Below, piece by piece: positions 1 to 13,100 of a stretch of 64,000 nucleotides of DNA (the first letter of the stretch is position 1; each line of letters opens with the position of its first letter). Source of the DNA: Rosa chinensis (taxonomy: Eukaryota > Streptophyta > Magnoliopsida > Rosales > Rosaceae); the NCBI RefSeq assembly GCF_002994745.2, contig NC_037090.1:31788501-31852500 (forward strand), read 5' to 3'. A program made the position numbers and the translations under genes. The notes under the pieces are model-generated. The model made no database searches. It had not been told where the DNA came from and was given only the letters and a program-made list of their open reading frames with translations.

Positions 1-57
1 TCGTATACCACTAATTTTGGTTTGTATTGCAAGTTGATTTTGTTTTTTTCTTTTCAG

Positions 58-2038
<1,981 letters not shown>

Positions 2039-2270
2039 GCGTCATCAAATTGTTGCATCAAAATGCATTGTCTTCTGGTCATTCTCACGCCTTCTAGTAC
2101 ACATTGTAGGTCCTTAGGTGTAGAAAACTATCCCTTGCTCTTGGGGTTTGTAGTATATGAAGGTTTTACCCATAATTGATAGACCCTCATTCATGCTTCC
2201 ACACTTGTGTATACGTCATGAACGTAAACACTTCCAAGTCTTATTTGCATGAAGTTGAATCATATCAATG

Positions 2271-2276
2271 AATAAA
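2271..2276 (+). terminator. Probable polyadenylation signal of RLK-A
   Basis: An AATAAA hexamer lies 233 bases after the RLK-A stop codon, in AT-rich sequence typical of a plant 3' UTR. The cleavage site cannot be placed by eye. Confidence 0.45.
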
Positions 2277-2300
2277 AGGATGTTCAGTTTTGTTGCCTTT

Positions 2301-2803
2301 CGTTGAAATATTGTTTCGTGGATGCTCTAAAATTTGAACAGTGCAAAAATCACCCAATTCACTGTAACCTTTTTGATAATGTGGTGTGAGGTTTTGATGC
2401 CAGTCACGTAATCATTTACTTAGTACACCCAACACCTAAAGCCCATAATGAAAACTTCAAATTAAGAAGCAGAAGAGCCATCGATGGCGGCGTTTTTGCT
2501 CGCCAGTCAAAGCTCCGCCGTCTGATTCTGATTTCAATTGCAGCTCTCGGATTGGCAGTTCAGCTTTCTTCTCTGAACTTCTGAGTCCCTGCTCTCTGAA
2601 TCCTCTCATGTATTTACAATTCATGTTCACTTGATGTAAATTTAGCATTGTGATATTGATTTATTAAGTAATTTCAAGTAGCATAGCTGCAATACACTGA
2701 GCTTTAATCCATGCGAGTAAAGCCTTTTTCTTTTTCTCTGAGCATTCTTTTATTTTCTGAATTTTTTTCCTTTTAATTTTGTTGTGAGCAAGTTCTTGTT
2801 CAC
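2301..2803. other. Intergenic stretch, no gene recognised
   Basis: Mostly AT-rich DNA. A short GC-richer patch at 2460-2600 could begin a 13-codon frame at an ATG near 2484 that closes at once. I see no domain or repeat in it. It may be a decayed gene start. Confidence 0.5.
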
Positions 2804-2863
<60 letters not shown>

Positions 2864-2864
2864 T
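2804..2864. repeat. Compound microsatellite (TTTA)n(TTA)n
   Basis: About eight TTTA units run directly into about ten TTA units. The atpA-derived segment begins right at its right edge. Confidence 0.95.
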
Positions 2865-3051
2865 AAGACTGTGCTTGTTTGGAGAGACCGTCATAAATGA
2901 TTAAAGTGTGTTGCTCACTGTACATGAAATATTCGGCCAGAGCCGCTCCTGTATAAGGAGTAAGATACTGTAATGTAGCCAAGGAATCCGCCGCTCCAGC
3001 TACCACAATAGTGTATTCCATTGCCCCCCTTTCCTGTAAAGCAGTCACCAC
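2863..3051 (-). pseudogene. atpA: Nuclear copy of chloroplast atpA fragment (NUPT)
   Basis: The minus strand encodes about 60 residues closely resembling the middle of the plastid ATP synthase CF1 alpha subunit. Recognisable stretches are [24 protein letters not shown] and HTLIIYD. They match the plastid protein rather than mitochondrial ATP1, which differs at these places. The fragment has no start, no continuation on either side and several residue changes, so it is a decaying insertion of organelle DNA. No other plastid sequence was noticed in the window. Confidence 0.85.
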
Positions 3052-3541
3052 CTAGCCATAGAAGGGCTAGTTTGAGATTGTTGTGGCTTAAAAAAAAAAA
3101 TGTTGATGCTGTGTTGTGAGAATAATCAGCTGTGAATTAAAACAGTTTCGTGTTTGGTAAATAATATTTTTAAAAGTGCTGTCAGTACAAAAAACAACTA
3201 CAGAATGTGTTTTGATCCACAACAGCTTCCAAAAGCAACCTCTAGGCTGCTTCTAAAATTTGCTGCCAGCGACTTATAACTTTCAATTAAAGCTGCTTTT
3301 TATTTATTTACCAAACACAATAAAATCTAAAATTTTGAACAAAATCTGATTTTTTTAAATGCAAAGCAATCCCAAATGGGGCTGAAGATGCTTTTTGACC
3401 AATCGCTACATAAACACATAATTGTTTAAAATTTTCTGCTCATGACTTTGAACAAATTGAGTCAATTGACATAACTTTCTTCCTTAGAAAAGGCAATTTT
3501 GTGCTTATGTGAGATCGAAGTTTTCTTTCCTATACATATTG
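3052..3541. other. AT-rich spacer with possible hAT-like MITE
   Basis: No gene is visible. Within it, 14-base inverted repeats (GTGTTTGGTAAATA at 3150-3163 and its complement at 3305-3318) enclose about 140 bp rich in AAAGCAGC-like motifs, as in hAT-derived plant MITEs. I found no convincing TSD, so the ends are uncertain. Confidence 0.35.
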
Positions 3542-3805
3542 TGTTACGTCCCGAACCTAAATTTACTGATTTACTAATCATTAGGACGGTAAACGACATT
3601 TACTATCACTTTTACTGTCGTTTCAGTACTTTTAGGGGGCCCTAAAATATGACTTTTTGTTTGGATCAAAATTTGAGAAAATGTTCTTCATGGAAGTTGT
3701 AGAGGACGTTAAACCGAGCGCGTGCATATGTGGTACGTAAAAATTGGAGTTCATATGCCAAAGTTATGGCCAAAATACTAAAGTTACTGTTTATGGTAAG
3801 TTTCT

Positions 3806-3813
3806 ATAAATAG
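3806..3813 (+). promoter_or_regulatory. TATA box of the solo LTR
   Basis: TATAAATA lies 264 bases into the solo LTR, where a plant LTR core promoter is expected. Transcription would start about 30 bases to the right. Confidence 0.6.
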
Positions 3814-5333
3814 CCGAGTTACTGTAGTAAGTTTCCATTTTCGGAAACTTACGATTCTCTCTTCCTCTCCGACCTCTTCACCTTCTTCCGGCCATAACTC
3901 CTCCATCCGGTGACAGATTTTGACGTATAAGATGTCGTTGGAAAGCTCTCTTCCTTCTCTTCATTTCTGGGTTCGTTTCGTAGCTTAATATGAACTGTGG
4001 AAGGTGCAGCAACGAGAAGAAGAGGACGGTCACTGTAGCAGTTTTGAGTAAACGCCGATATTTTCCGATTCCGGCAGTCTCCGGCCACCAAATTGGCGTC
4101 GAAGGTTCGGTTTTTGACATAGATCATTTCCCCTAAGGTCTTTCATTTCAATTTGCAGTGTAGAGGTCGAATTAACAATTTCAATTTCTAGGGTTCTTGG
4201 AATTTCTGGAAAATTTTCACTGGCCAAATTGGAGCTCTTCCAGGTAAAATTGGAACTTGTTGTAGTTGAGAAAGAGGTTGGGTTTGTTGAGTAGATGGTG
4301 CTGCCAAATTTTGGTGGCCATCGAAGGTGATTGCCGCCGGCGCGTGGGGCCCACGCGCTGCCACTGTTGGTGGCGCGTGGAGGCGTGTAGGGCAGTGTTT
4401 TAATTCCGGTTTTTAGCCCATTAAATCCTATAAATTGTGTAGAGCTTGTTTGTGAAGTTTGGTAATTTTTGGAGAAACTTGAAATTAATTATGAATTTTT
4501 GAAGTTTAGGGTTTCGATTATCGAATTACGAGAATCCGACCGTCGGATATCTCTCGGTTCTGCCTTGGAACCTTTAAATTAACGAATTGGTATTAGTGGT
4601 ATAATTTGGGCTAAATCCGAGGAGAATTGGGAGGTGAAATTATGAGGAATTGATTTTAGGAATTGTATTAAATTATTGAAGAATTATTTACAGAATATAA
4701 TTGTGTACAGGACGACGTACCGAGCTATTGCTCAATGACGGAACACGAATGCGTGATCGTTGGAATAGTACTGTGAGTGGACTTTTGTTTTTAAGTAAAT
4801 GATGCATGCATTTATTTTGAAATTATTGGTTTATTTAATTATCGTTTTATTTATCGAGCATGATATTTTGTCTTGGATTATAATTTGACATTGATTTTTC
4901 ATGAGTTTTGGATATGAATTTATTATGCTCGGATTTGGATTTGCTTCCAATAATGATTTTCAGAGATTGATTACGATTTATCTTGGTTATGATTTGCGCA
5001 TATTAATTTGTTATGCGCGGATTCAAATTTATAATTCATATTGATTTTTCGACGAATATATTTCCGAGGTGATTTCGGGAATTACATATTATATTTATAT
5101 TCGTCGATTTGAGATTTTTAAGAGATTTTCGAAATGAGATTTCGATGGAGTAAATCTTTATATTTATTTATCTCCTATTTATTTTGAACTTGAGATTATC
5201 TTGGCGTGTGGGACACGTCGTTGTAAATTCATTTACGAGAGATGGGGAAGCTTTATGTACTTATGGATTTACTTGGTTTTCGGATTTCCTTTGCCATACT
5301 TTGGGTGACTTATCATTGCTAGCATTGATTTTC

Positions 5334-5689
5334 CGCCTTTGTGGCGCGGTGATGGGATCACCGTAGCCCTTCCGCCTTTGTGGCGCAGGTTACTGTCTCT
5401 GTGACAGTAATTCTGTAGCCCGGTATCCTATCGCTACACTTAGTGGCGTAAGGGTATATTACGGGAGTTATGGGAGTATTTTAGCCTGGGAGGCTATCAC
5501 CCAAGCCTGGGAGGCTCACTTGTATGGCTATCGTCTTCCCCTACTCATTATACTATTTTCGACTAGCGGGGCTAGTCTGATTTATTTTAACCAGCGGGGC
5601 TGGTTTTATTTCCTTGAGTATCAGAGTTTCACCATTTTCTTTTAATCGTTTGTGACTAGCGGGGCTAGTCGGTTTTCATGAGCGGAACT
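5334..5689 (+). other. Array of about ten short hairpins in the LTR R-U5
   Basis: Successive perfect or near-perfect hairpins fill 350 bases. Positions are 5334-5346, 5347-5363 (7-bp stem, GGG loop), 5373-5385, 5390-5410 (8-bp stem), 5432-5448, 5482-5496, 5504-5516, 5561-5577, 5589-5605 and 5654-5670. The last three share AGC-GGG-GCT but differ in outer stem pairs in a matched way: GACT/AGTC in two of them, AACC/GGTT in the other. Several units are also partial direct repeats. Function is unknown; an RNA structure in the transcript leader is one possibility. Confidence 0.7.
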
Positions 5690-6230
5690 CCTCTTGTTTT
5701 TTTTTCGTTAATCATTGCATGCATCTGGATTTTTTAAAGAAATAAATGTGGGAAAGTATAAAATCCATTTGGTTTAAAAATTGTTTATTTTTGTCCACTC
5801 ACGCTAACGTGTTTTCAATTACTTTCCCCTGGGCCCTTCGGTTTCAAATGCCCAGTTTGCAGGCAAAATTAGTTGAGGTCGGGCGTACATGGAGTTGAGG
5901 CATAGTCAACAGCATGGCTTCCGCGTTTGCCTTTGAATTAGGTTTTCCTCATTTACCTTTCTATTAGAATTGCTCTGATTACCTGAGGAATTAATGTTGT
6001 TAAGTTGAGACTTGTGTTTAGTGAATTGGAGAATGTTGTGATTTGGGGAGCAGGGTGGCTTCGGGAGAATAAGGATGAATGATTTAGAAGTGTAAATTTC
6101 CTTTCCACAGGTTTTGGGTAGCTCATTTTAGGGGAAATTCTGCCAAATTTTTGGAAGAATTTCTTCTAAGGTGGGCCCCGCAGGGCCACTTCGGATTTCA
6201 GGGTGAAATCCGGGGCGGATCCTGTCATAT

Positions 6231-6260
6231 TGTATTATATATATATATATATATAAATAT
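6231..6260. repeat. (TA)n microsatellite
   Basis: An AT dinucleotide run next to the right TSD of the solo LTR. A second run at about 6647-6670 brackets the foldback MITE, which suits insertion into TA. Confidence 0.9.
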
Positions 6261-6272
6261 AAATATACAGAT

Positions 6273-6646
6273 CCTATCTAGAGCTGAACTCGGCTTTGAA
6301 ATTAACGTGTGAAGTTCGAGTTTTGGGTCACTTTTCGGTCGCATATCCACATCTCGACCATTCAGTTTCTAGGTACTAGTGTATAGATCATCTATGCAAA
6401 TTTTTAGCCAAAATGATTATCGTTAAGGCATTGATAACTACCTTAAAGCTAGTACGGTTCACGTTGACAGATTCAGTCCGTCCATTGGTTTAAGCGAGTT
6501 AGATACCTTAACGATCATCAATTTGGCTGAAAATTTGCAGAGATGATCTATACACTGAACGGTCGAGATGTGGATATGCGACCGAAAAATGACCCAAAAC
6601 TCGAACTTCACAAGTTAATTTCAAAGCAGAGCTCCGCTCTAGATAA
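6273..6646. mobile_element. Foldback MITE with about 160-bp inverted arms
   Basis: The left arm from 6273 and the right arm ending at 6646 are reverse complements over about 160 bp with scattered mismatches, joined by a short unique centre. It has no coding capacity. The same family recurs at 32545-33027, and a right-arm fragment lies at 6675-6720. TA microsatellites flank it, so the exact TSD is hidden. Confidence 0.8.
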
Positions 6647-6674
6647 TATATATATATATATATATATATATTAA

Positions 6675-6720
6675 GACCTAAAAACTGAATGGTTAAGATG
6701 CAGAAATGTGATCGAAAAGT
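6675..6720. repeat. Detached arm fragment of the foldback MITE family
   Basis: About 45 bases match the outer arm of the related element at 32975-33020 (GACCTAAAA, ACTGAATGGTTAAGATG and GTGATCGAAAAG in the same order). It probably remains from a second, mostly lost insertion. Confidence 0.6.
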
Positions 6721-6780
6721 TGGTCTAATACCCTATCCCTAGAAAAGACCCAAAAAAAGGAATCCCTTAGTGGAAGGGCC

Positions 6781-6783
<3 letters not shown>

Positions 6784-6822
<39 letters not shown>

Positions 6823-6830
6823 AGAGAGAG
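6784..6830. repeat. Compound microsatellite (GT)n(AG)n
   Basis: About seventeen GT units followed by AG units, directly at the left end of the next MITE. Confidence 0.95.
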
Positions 6831-7204
6831 GGAGGATCAAGAGAGGACGTCCTTAAACTCTTAAAGTGAGTATGTTCTTGTTTTTAGCATGTATTTTAAT
6901 AATTGCACCACTCATTCTCTAGTTACCTACACATATATGAATCCTACAAAAAATTAGCCAAATCAGAAAATGTTTAACAATTTGATTAACATAATTATCG
7001 TTTTAATTTTATCTAACGGACTATCTTTATTTACACAATTTTGAGTGACCAAATGATTATGGATTTGATTGATTTTTTGTAGACACAATTTTTGCATAGA
7101 AATCTAAAGGATCAATGGTTGAAATTATTGAATTAGATCATATACTAGTGTGAAAAAGTAAAAATCCTCAAATTCTTAAAGTAAAGATGTCCTCTCTTGA
7201 TCCT

Positions 7205-7206
<2 letters not shown>
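6831..7206. mobile_element. 376-bp MITE with 18-bp terminal inverted repeats
   Basis: The left end GGAGGATCAAGAGAGGAC (6831-6848) is repeated as its reverse complement at 7189-7206, with one transition just inside. The interior is AT-rich and non-coding. The flanks are microsatellites, so the TSD and superfamily cannot be decided. Confidence 0.75.
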
Positions 7207-7246
<40 letters not shown>

Positions 7247-7416
7247 CTTAAAACTGCAACTAAGCAAGAGGATGAGAGGTAGCCTCATTAAAAACTTCAA
7301 TTTGAGAGAACAAAAAAATAGTGCCACTCTCTATAAAGTATAAAGTAATATATTGCTTAATTAGTTGACAATCACAATTGTTTCTACGTGAATTCAGAGA
7401 CTAAGTGTGAAGCAAG

Positions 7417-7462
<46 letters not shown>
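7207..7462. repeat. AT and AG microsatellites around a short spacer
   Basis: (AT)n runs from 7207 to 7244, and (AT)n followed by (AG)n from 7418 to 7462. The 170 bases between hold nothing recognisable. Confidence 0.85.
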
Positions 7463-7465
<3 letters not shown>

Positions 7466-8043
7466 TGACACATGTATAGTAGTTCACTTTGCCTAAGAGG
7501 CAAGGCTACGTTCATTTAGAGATTTCACTATGAGTGAGGCTAAGTAGTCTTTGTAGTAATACAAGTATGGGGATCATGGATCCCATCCTCTTCTAAGAGG
7601 GGGATGACTCCCTTTTATAGCTAAAGAAGGGGGATGACTCCCTTCTAAGAGGGGGATCATGGATCCCATCCTCTCCCATTTACATGTTTTTGATGTGGGA
7701 CACAATGCATATCATGCTTCTCTTGAAGCCTTTTGGAGAGCATGGGAGGGTGGCCTCCCGGCGAGATATAGTTCAACCTCCGCCATGATGAGGTAGCTCG
7801 GGTGTCTGTCTACCGGATGCATGCCATAGGCAGGGCTAGTCATGTCATGGAGACCACCTACGAGGTCGTTGCTTATGGTTGACAGTATGTAACATAGGAG
7901 GTATGTGCAACAATTAAACATATCACGTTAGATTAGAAAATTTAAAACTTTCAAAATCAAAGCTATTATGTTATGTTTAACAGAGCTTTGCTTCGGAGTT
8001 TCATCAGAAACCCAGTACCTAATGCTATTAGTTTTAAGGACAC
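7463..8043. other. Unassigned block, possibly a decayed LTR
   Basis: No gene is supported. A 20-odd-base segment with the palindrome GGGATCATGGATCCC occurs at about 7571 and again near 7650, and GGGGGATGACTCCCTT occurs at about 7598 and 7627. On the minus strand a CTATAAAAG box lies near 7610. TTTTTGATGTGGGAC near 7687 resembles a motif in the TAT LTRs (8323 and 21475). This suggests an old related LTR remnant, but I cannot define its ends. Confidence 0.35.
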
Positions 8044-8549
8044 TGTTAATGTTTAAAGTTCAGCGGTAGCTAAACCTTTACTAACGCTAGTCTGATGTGC
8101 GGACCACTATCTATGATACTCCTTAGTGCTCCCGCTACTTGTCAAGTGAAATACATAGGGCATTAAAGGGAGACCGAGCTTGGCAGTCTTCTCTTCTCCG
8201 ATGCCTAAGTTAGTCAATGTATTTATGTTGACAAAGTAACAGTGGGTAAGTATTAAATGCGTGATTAATGAGGAGAGAGGAGAGAACATTTTATAGGTGA
8301 GGAGAGAGCTTATCTTCTCCATGTTTTCGATGTGGGACTGATATGCTTCAATCCCCAGCTTCTGGAGCTTCTGATGCTGTCTTGGCGCAGCGCGTCAATT
8401 GTGATCTGGGGGCAAACCGGGGCTCAGGCGGTAGCCTGCTTGGCTGTGTTCCCGTAGGTCACTCATTTGGCAGGAGTCGGTACAACTAGTGGTAGCATGA
8501 GCGTGGCTCATTATAGCTAATTATGCTTGCAAAAGCCTATATAAGTACA
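8044..8549 (-). repeat. TAT 3' LTR
   Basis: About 506 bp with TG...CA ends, matching 21194-21709 throughout. A minus-strand CTATAAAA box at about 8288-8297 is the likely core promoter. Confidence 0.92.
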
Positions 8550-8565
8550 AGTCCCCCAAGTCCCC
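8550..8565 (-). other. TAT polypurine tract
   Basis: Directly inside the 3' LTR the minus strand reads GGGGACTTGGGGGACT, the purine-rich primer for plus-strand DNA synthesis. Its position fixes the LTR end at 8549. Confidence 0.85.
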
Positions 8566-9096
8566 AGTCAAGGAGGGTAATCTTGGTTGGGGAGTTGCCT
8601 AGCGGTTCGAAGTGTTGCTTCTCCAGTCTTGCAAAAGCATAATTAGCCTCAGTGCGTTGTCAACCATGGACTTACTGTGCAAAAGCTTTATACCCTTCCG
8701 GGTGGGCCCCTGCTTGGCCCTCTAGGGAGTCCCCCACTCCTCGGCTAAGATAGGCCTCCGTTTGGCCGGTGTATTGTTTGTTGAGGGGAGCTGCACTGAG
8801 CAAAGGGTGTTGGGTAGCGAACCCAATCTTTGATACCCAAGTGGCGAGGGTTAACATGCCTGATAAGGCCCTTGAAGACTGTTGACGCATCCCCCTACCT
8901 GTCTCAGAGGACCATGTTTTGACTGCAACGCCACGTTGCGGTTGTTGTCAAAGTGAGGCGTTGCCTCGGGAATCGCCGCTGGCGGAAGTCCCTCTGCTGA
9001 TGATAAGTGGCCGGCAATGTCACGGGGACCTGCCTGGCAACAGCCTGGTGCATGGCGTTGCGGTCAGCGGTGACGGTCTTCCCAGGTGTTGAGGGA
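8566..9096. other. TAT 3' region, non-coding
   Basis: GC-richer internal sequence between the purine tract and the tandem block. Frames here are short and show no domain. Confidence 0.6.
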
Positions 9097-9437
9097 GAGG
9101 TCTCGCTAGCAGAGTTGTTCCTATCGGAGACTAGCTTGCTTGGAAGACGAAAAGTGAGTTCTGCTAGCAGAGTTTCGCTTAGCGGAGACTATCTTGCTTG
9201 CAAGATGGAAAGAGAGAAGTTTCGCTAGTGGAGTTGCGCTTAGCGGAGACTATCTCACTTGCAAGATGGAAAAAGAGAAGTTCCACTAGCGGAGATTATC
9301 TTGCTTGCAAGATGGAAAGAGAGAAGTTCCGCTAGCGGAGTTCCGCTTAGAGAAGACTATCTCGCTTGCAAGATGGAAAGAGAGAAGTTCTGCTAGAGGA
9401 ATTGCGCTTAGCCGAGACTATCTCGCTTGCAAGATGA
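9097..9437. repeat. Tandem repeat block, unit about 60 bp, in TAT 3' region
   Basis: About five to six degenerate units share GAGACTATCTCGCTTGCAAG, ATGGAAAGAGAGAAGTT and a CCGCTAGCGGAG-like palindrome. Some units are shortened. Tandem blocks in this position are known for TAT/Ogre elements and have been proposed as a seed of satellite DNA. The CGCTAGCG core also occurs elsewhere in the element. Confidence 0.85.
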
Positions 9438-10186
9438 TTGACGATTTTCCTTTTCGATGTTTACCTTGGACAGACACTTCGTGTGATGGAGCCCAACACG
9501 TGGCCTACATGTATTGGATTAGCGTGTGCAATAACGTCTCTTCAACACGCCGATCATCTCGTCATTAATGCGAGTAATTATTGATTTTGTAAGTACTTTT
9601 GTGGGGCACGTGTACGATTGTGGTGCGATGTCATTTTTTGGCGGACGGCCTAGATTAGTTTGATGTTGACATAAAAGAGAGGGAAACCTTGTGTTTTGGT
9701 ACTTCGTTCTTTTTACCTTGTGTCGTCGTCTTCAAGCTTCGTCCTGCGTTCCGAGAAGAGGATTCGCTAAGATTCCGTGAAGGTATCCAGTTTTGAAGCA
9801 CGAAGATCTTCTGTAGTGAAGAGAAGCGCCTTTTACTGCACCCGAGTTCTTACCTTTGAGGTTGGTACTCTGAATCTCATCCCTGTTTTATTGGATTTTT
9901 GCGTTTGCTTTTGTCGGTTTCTGGGTTTTTTCCTATTTGGGGTACTCTGTTCCTCCCCGGTGTGCTCTGAGGGTGTAAAGCGAGTTTTGGGGATGGGTTT
10001 TGGTGTTTGGTAGAGTTGGGGTTTAGGGATTTGCTGGATGGTCGAATCTGGGTTGAGTATATGGGTACTTTCTGTTCTCGTTTTGGTGTTTTCTAGGCAA
10101 GTGTTCTTGATGTTCCTGGATGTAACTGATAAAGGGATAGCTTAGATCTTGTGCGAACTAACTGGTTTGGGTTTTAGGGTTGTGGG

Positions 10187-13100
10187 ATGGCTAGCGTCGT
10201 AGATATCTCGAGCGGTGAGGATTCCGGGTCTGACGAGTCGCTCAACGTGGCGGATAGGGTGTTTATTGATTCGTTGCGTTCGTCTGCCCCTGCAAGAACC
10301 TCCTGGTCCGAACCGCTAGACATTGAACCGCTATAGACCATACCCTGGGAAATTTCCATGGGTCGTGCTGGTCGTCCTGAGATTCTAGGGCAGGAGAGGA
10401 TGCCGCTACTCGCAAAAGCCAGGAGGAGAGGCTGGAGAGTAATAGTGCCGCTAGCGGCTCTGCTGATGGGGTGAGAGAGGCTGGCGGGGAAGAGGTTGAG
10501 TTAGCCTGGGTTCTCCGCGACGGTACAGCAGTTGACGAGGCGAGAGGGCTGATGACAGTGGCCGCCGTCAACCGTGTGAAACGGGTGTTCCGCCTGCCAG
10601 GCGTTGTGAAGTTGCGACCGCCGCTGAGGGATGAGAGAGTGATAGGAGCATAAAATGCGACAAATATAATGTGCAACCTTTACACTTTTCTTAGCTATTT
10701 CCTTTAAAAAGTCAATCTTAACTTTGTTTTCTTTTTAGGTAGTTCGTGGAGTGATTCAAGAGAAATAAGAGCTTAAAGAGAGCAACAAATCCATGGATCA
10801 TGAAGTACTGATGCAAAGGACCAAGAATGATCAACCTTTTGGCTGGAAATTACAAGGAAAGTCCACGGAATTTGTTGTGCAAAACAGTTGCTGCAAAGCA
10901 GAAAACTGCAGTTTCAGAATCAGCTTTCTGGGAACGGTTTTGAGAAGAAATTATTGCATTCTTCCAGATGCACCTTTGCAGAAAGGGCCAGCGAACCTTA
11001 AATAAATGATGTTATACTTCAACAAAAGCCAAGAACTGGTCAGAAGTGTCAACGAGGCAGTGGGAAATGAAAGTCGAAGTATGCTTCCCAATAAGGCAGA
11101 AACTGTCAGCTTTTCACGAAGCTTTTTGGGAGATCTTTTCCGGCGATTTTCTTGGAGTTTTTCCAGAAGGTTATTGATCATTCTAGATGATATGATGTCA
11201 TAGAGCATGTGAAAGTCAAGAACCATCCAGAAACTTGTCAAGACAAAGTTGTTCCTTGTCCAAGAAGGAAGCTTCAGAGACAGAAATTGAATCCTTGTCA
11301 AAAGAGGGCATTTTGGCCGAGATTCTTCTTTGGACGGATTTCGAGGGCATTTTTGGAAGGTTATTGCTGCTGCAAATATGAAGGAGAGTCCTAGAATGAT
11401 TCCTCAAGATTTTGGGAAGATTATTAAGGCTTGAAAATCATTTAATTATGCACCAAGTAGAGTAATCCTCAAGCAACTAGGGGAGGCTTTCAAAGCAGAA
11501 TTGGAAAAGGAAACTTAGGCTGTGTATTCTATATATATAGAGGCTCTGAACACGTTGAAAAGGACCCATCTACAGCGCCATCTTCTGTCTAAAAACCCTA
11601 GTTCACAAAGTCTAAACTTCCTCAACTTCAAGAAGCAAAAACCGTGCACACCATCATCCATCTTCATCAAGCTTTGCCGTGTACCATCTTGAAGGGAGTT
11701 CTTGCATCCAAGGCTGCCTAAAAGTGAATTCGTGGCTCTCATCTTCTTCCCTTTACGGTTTTTACTTTCTTGTAATTCAAACTCATATGTTTCTAGTTGT
11801 GAATTGTAAGACGACGTGTGGCTAATTCACTTTTGTTAGGGGCGAGGTTTGAAGCCCCTAAGATATGTTTTTGACAATATTTTGATTTCTAGTTTCGTGA
11901 TTGCTTTGTTGTGAAATTGTTTATTTGGTTTTGGTTTACAGATAACTCTTGCATGTTTATGTTCATGAACACGTGCATAGAACATTATGAACTTGTGAGT
12001 GGGGCTAGAAATAGGTATTTTAATCTCCTAAATGGTTAATAATGCTTATTTCAATGGTAGTAAAACCTATAAGACAATAGGTGAAACCAAATAAAAAGAA
12101 TTGCATGCTAGGTAGGCGTTCCACACTAGTTTTGCATACTTGTTCAATCAAACTTCCACATGTGATTAATGCTTAGAATAAAATTGTTGATAGGATAGTG
12201 TTCTATACCTTGATTGTTTAATCTAAAGGCTTAGTAATGGTGCGTTCGTCTTGCTTAAGTAATAAGAACTTATGCATGCGTTCATGGTTTGTTCTTGATT
12301 GAAACCTTTTTCACGACTTAGTAATTGAAACTAGGATGATAAATTTTTCTCAAGCATATTTTGGTGGTGGATTTCCGAGTTCCTAGCATCTTCATCCATA
12401 TCTTTCAAACCTTAAACTCAAAATCATTTTTCTTTTCTTTTTTTTCTGTTTATTTTCGTTAAAAACCCAAAAACCCCAAATCAGTTTCGTTTTTAGGATT
12501 GCAGTGCCCTCTTCTATCCCCTATCTGTCCCTTCATATTTCTCTCTTTTCTTTTTGTTGTGTGACGTTTTCTTTAGTATTAGTTTTTTTTCTTTTGTTTT
12601 CTTTTGTTTTCTTTTGTGTGATTAATATAGTTACCCTCAATCTTTGGCATCGAACGATCCTTGATTACTCTATATTGCTAACGACTACATTTTGCAGGGT
12701 TAAGTTGAGCGCTTAATTTTAGCGTATCAGAAAGCGTGGGTCTTGCCAACCGGGCATGCCACCGTGCATGAGGCGATCTTCCGCTAGGGAGTGACATTCC
12801 CGCTACTGCCAAATCTCCAGATTTTGGTCTGTGAATTTGGCCTCGCTTTTGGGCAGATTTGCCCTAACATGTGGCGGTTCCTGATGGAGCTCAACTTGCT
12901 ATAGCGCCTGTCCGGTTGCGAGGGTCCAACCATGGCGGAGGTGCTGCACTTCTACGAGTTGGTGTACGTGAAGCGCCAAGGATGCGGCGGGCAAGTGAAT
13001 CTGAGTCACCACCAGGGAGCGCCCAAGCTAATAGAGAATTTGAAGGATTCCATGTCACCTTGGCGGGGAACCTTCTGCGTTGCCACCGATGGATGGGAGT

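Larger units (their letters stand above)
3542..6227 (+). mobile_element. Solo LTR of a Ty3/gypsy-type retrotransposon, 2,686 bp
   Basis: The element starts TGTTACGTCCCG, ends GATCCTGTCA, and is flanked on both sides by the same five bases TATTG (3537-3541 and 6228-6232). TG...CA ends, a perfect 5-bp TSD and no gag-pol between them make it a solo LTR left by LTR-LTR recombination. A TATA box at 3806 sets the sense as plus and implies a short U3 (about 290 bp) with a very long transcribed R-U5. The TGTTACGTCCCG start is, from memory, like those of chromovirus (Tekay/Del-type) LTRs; that lineage call is inference. Short reading frames inside are not convincing genes. Confidence 0.9.

Noticed and set aside
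2863..3051. Mitochondrial atp1 origin of the ATP synthase fragment
   Set aside because: The residues around YTIVVA and [13 protein letters not shown] follow the plastid protein, not mitochondrial ATP1.
3849..4227. Minus-strand frames in the solo LTR
   Set aside because: They overlap in several frames, lie antisense to the LTR transcript and carry no motif.
8107..8322. 71-codon frame found in both TAT LTRs
   Set aside because: It is present twice because the LTRs are copies; it overlaps the promoter and has no domain.
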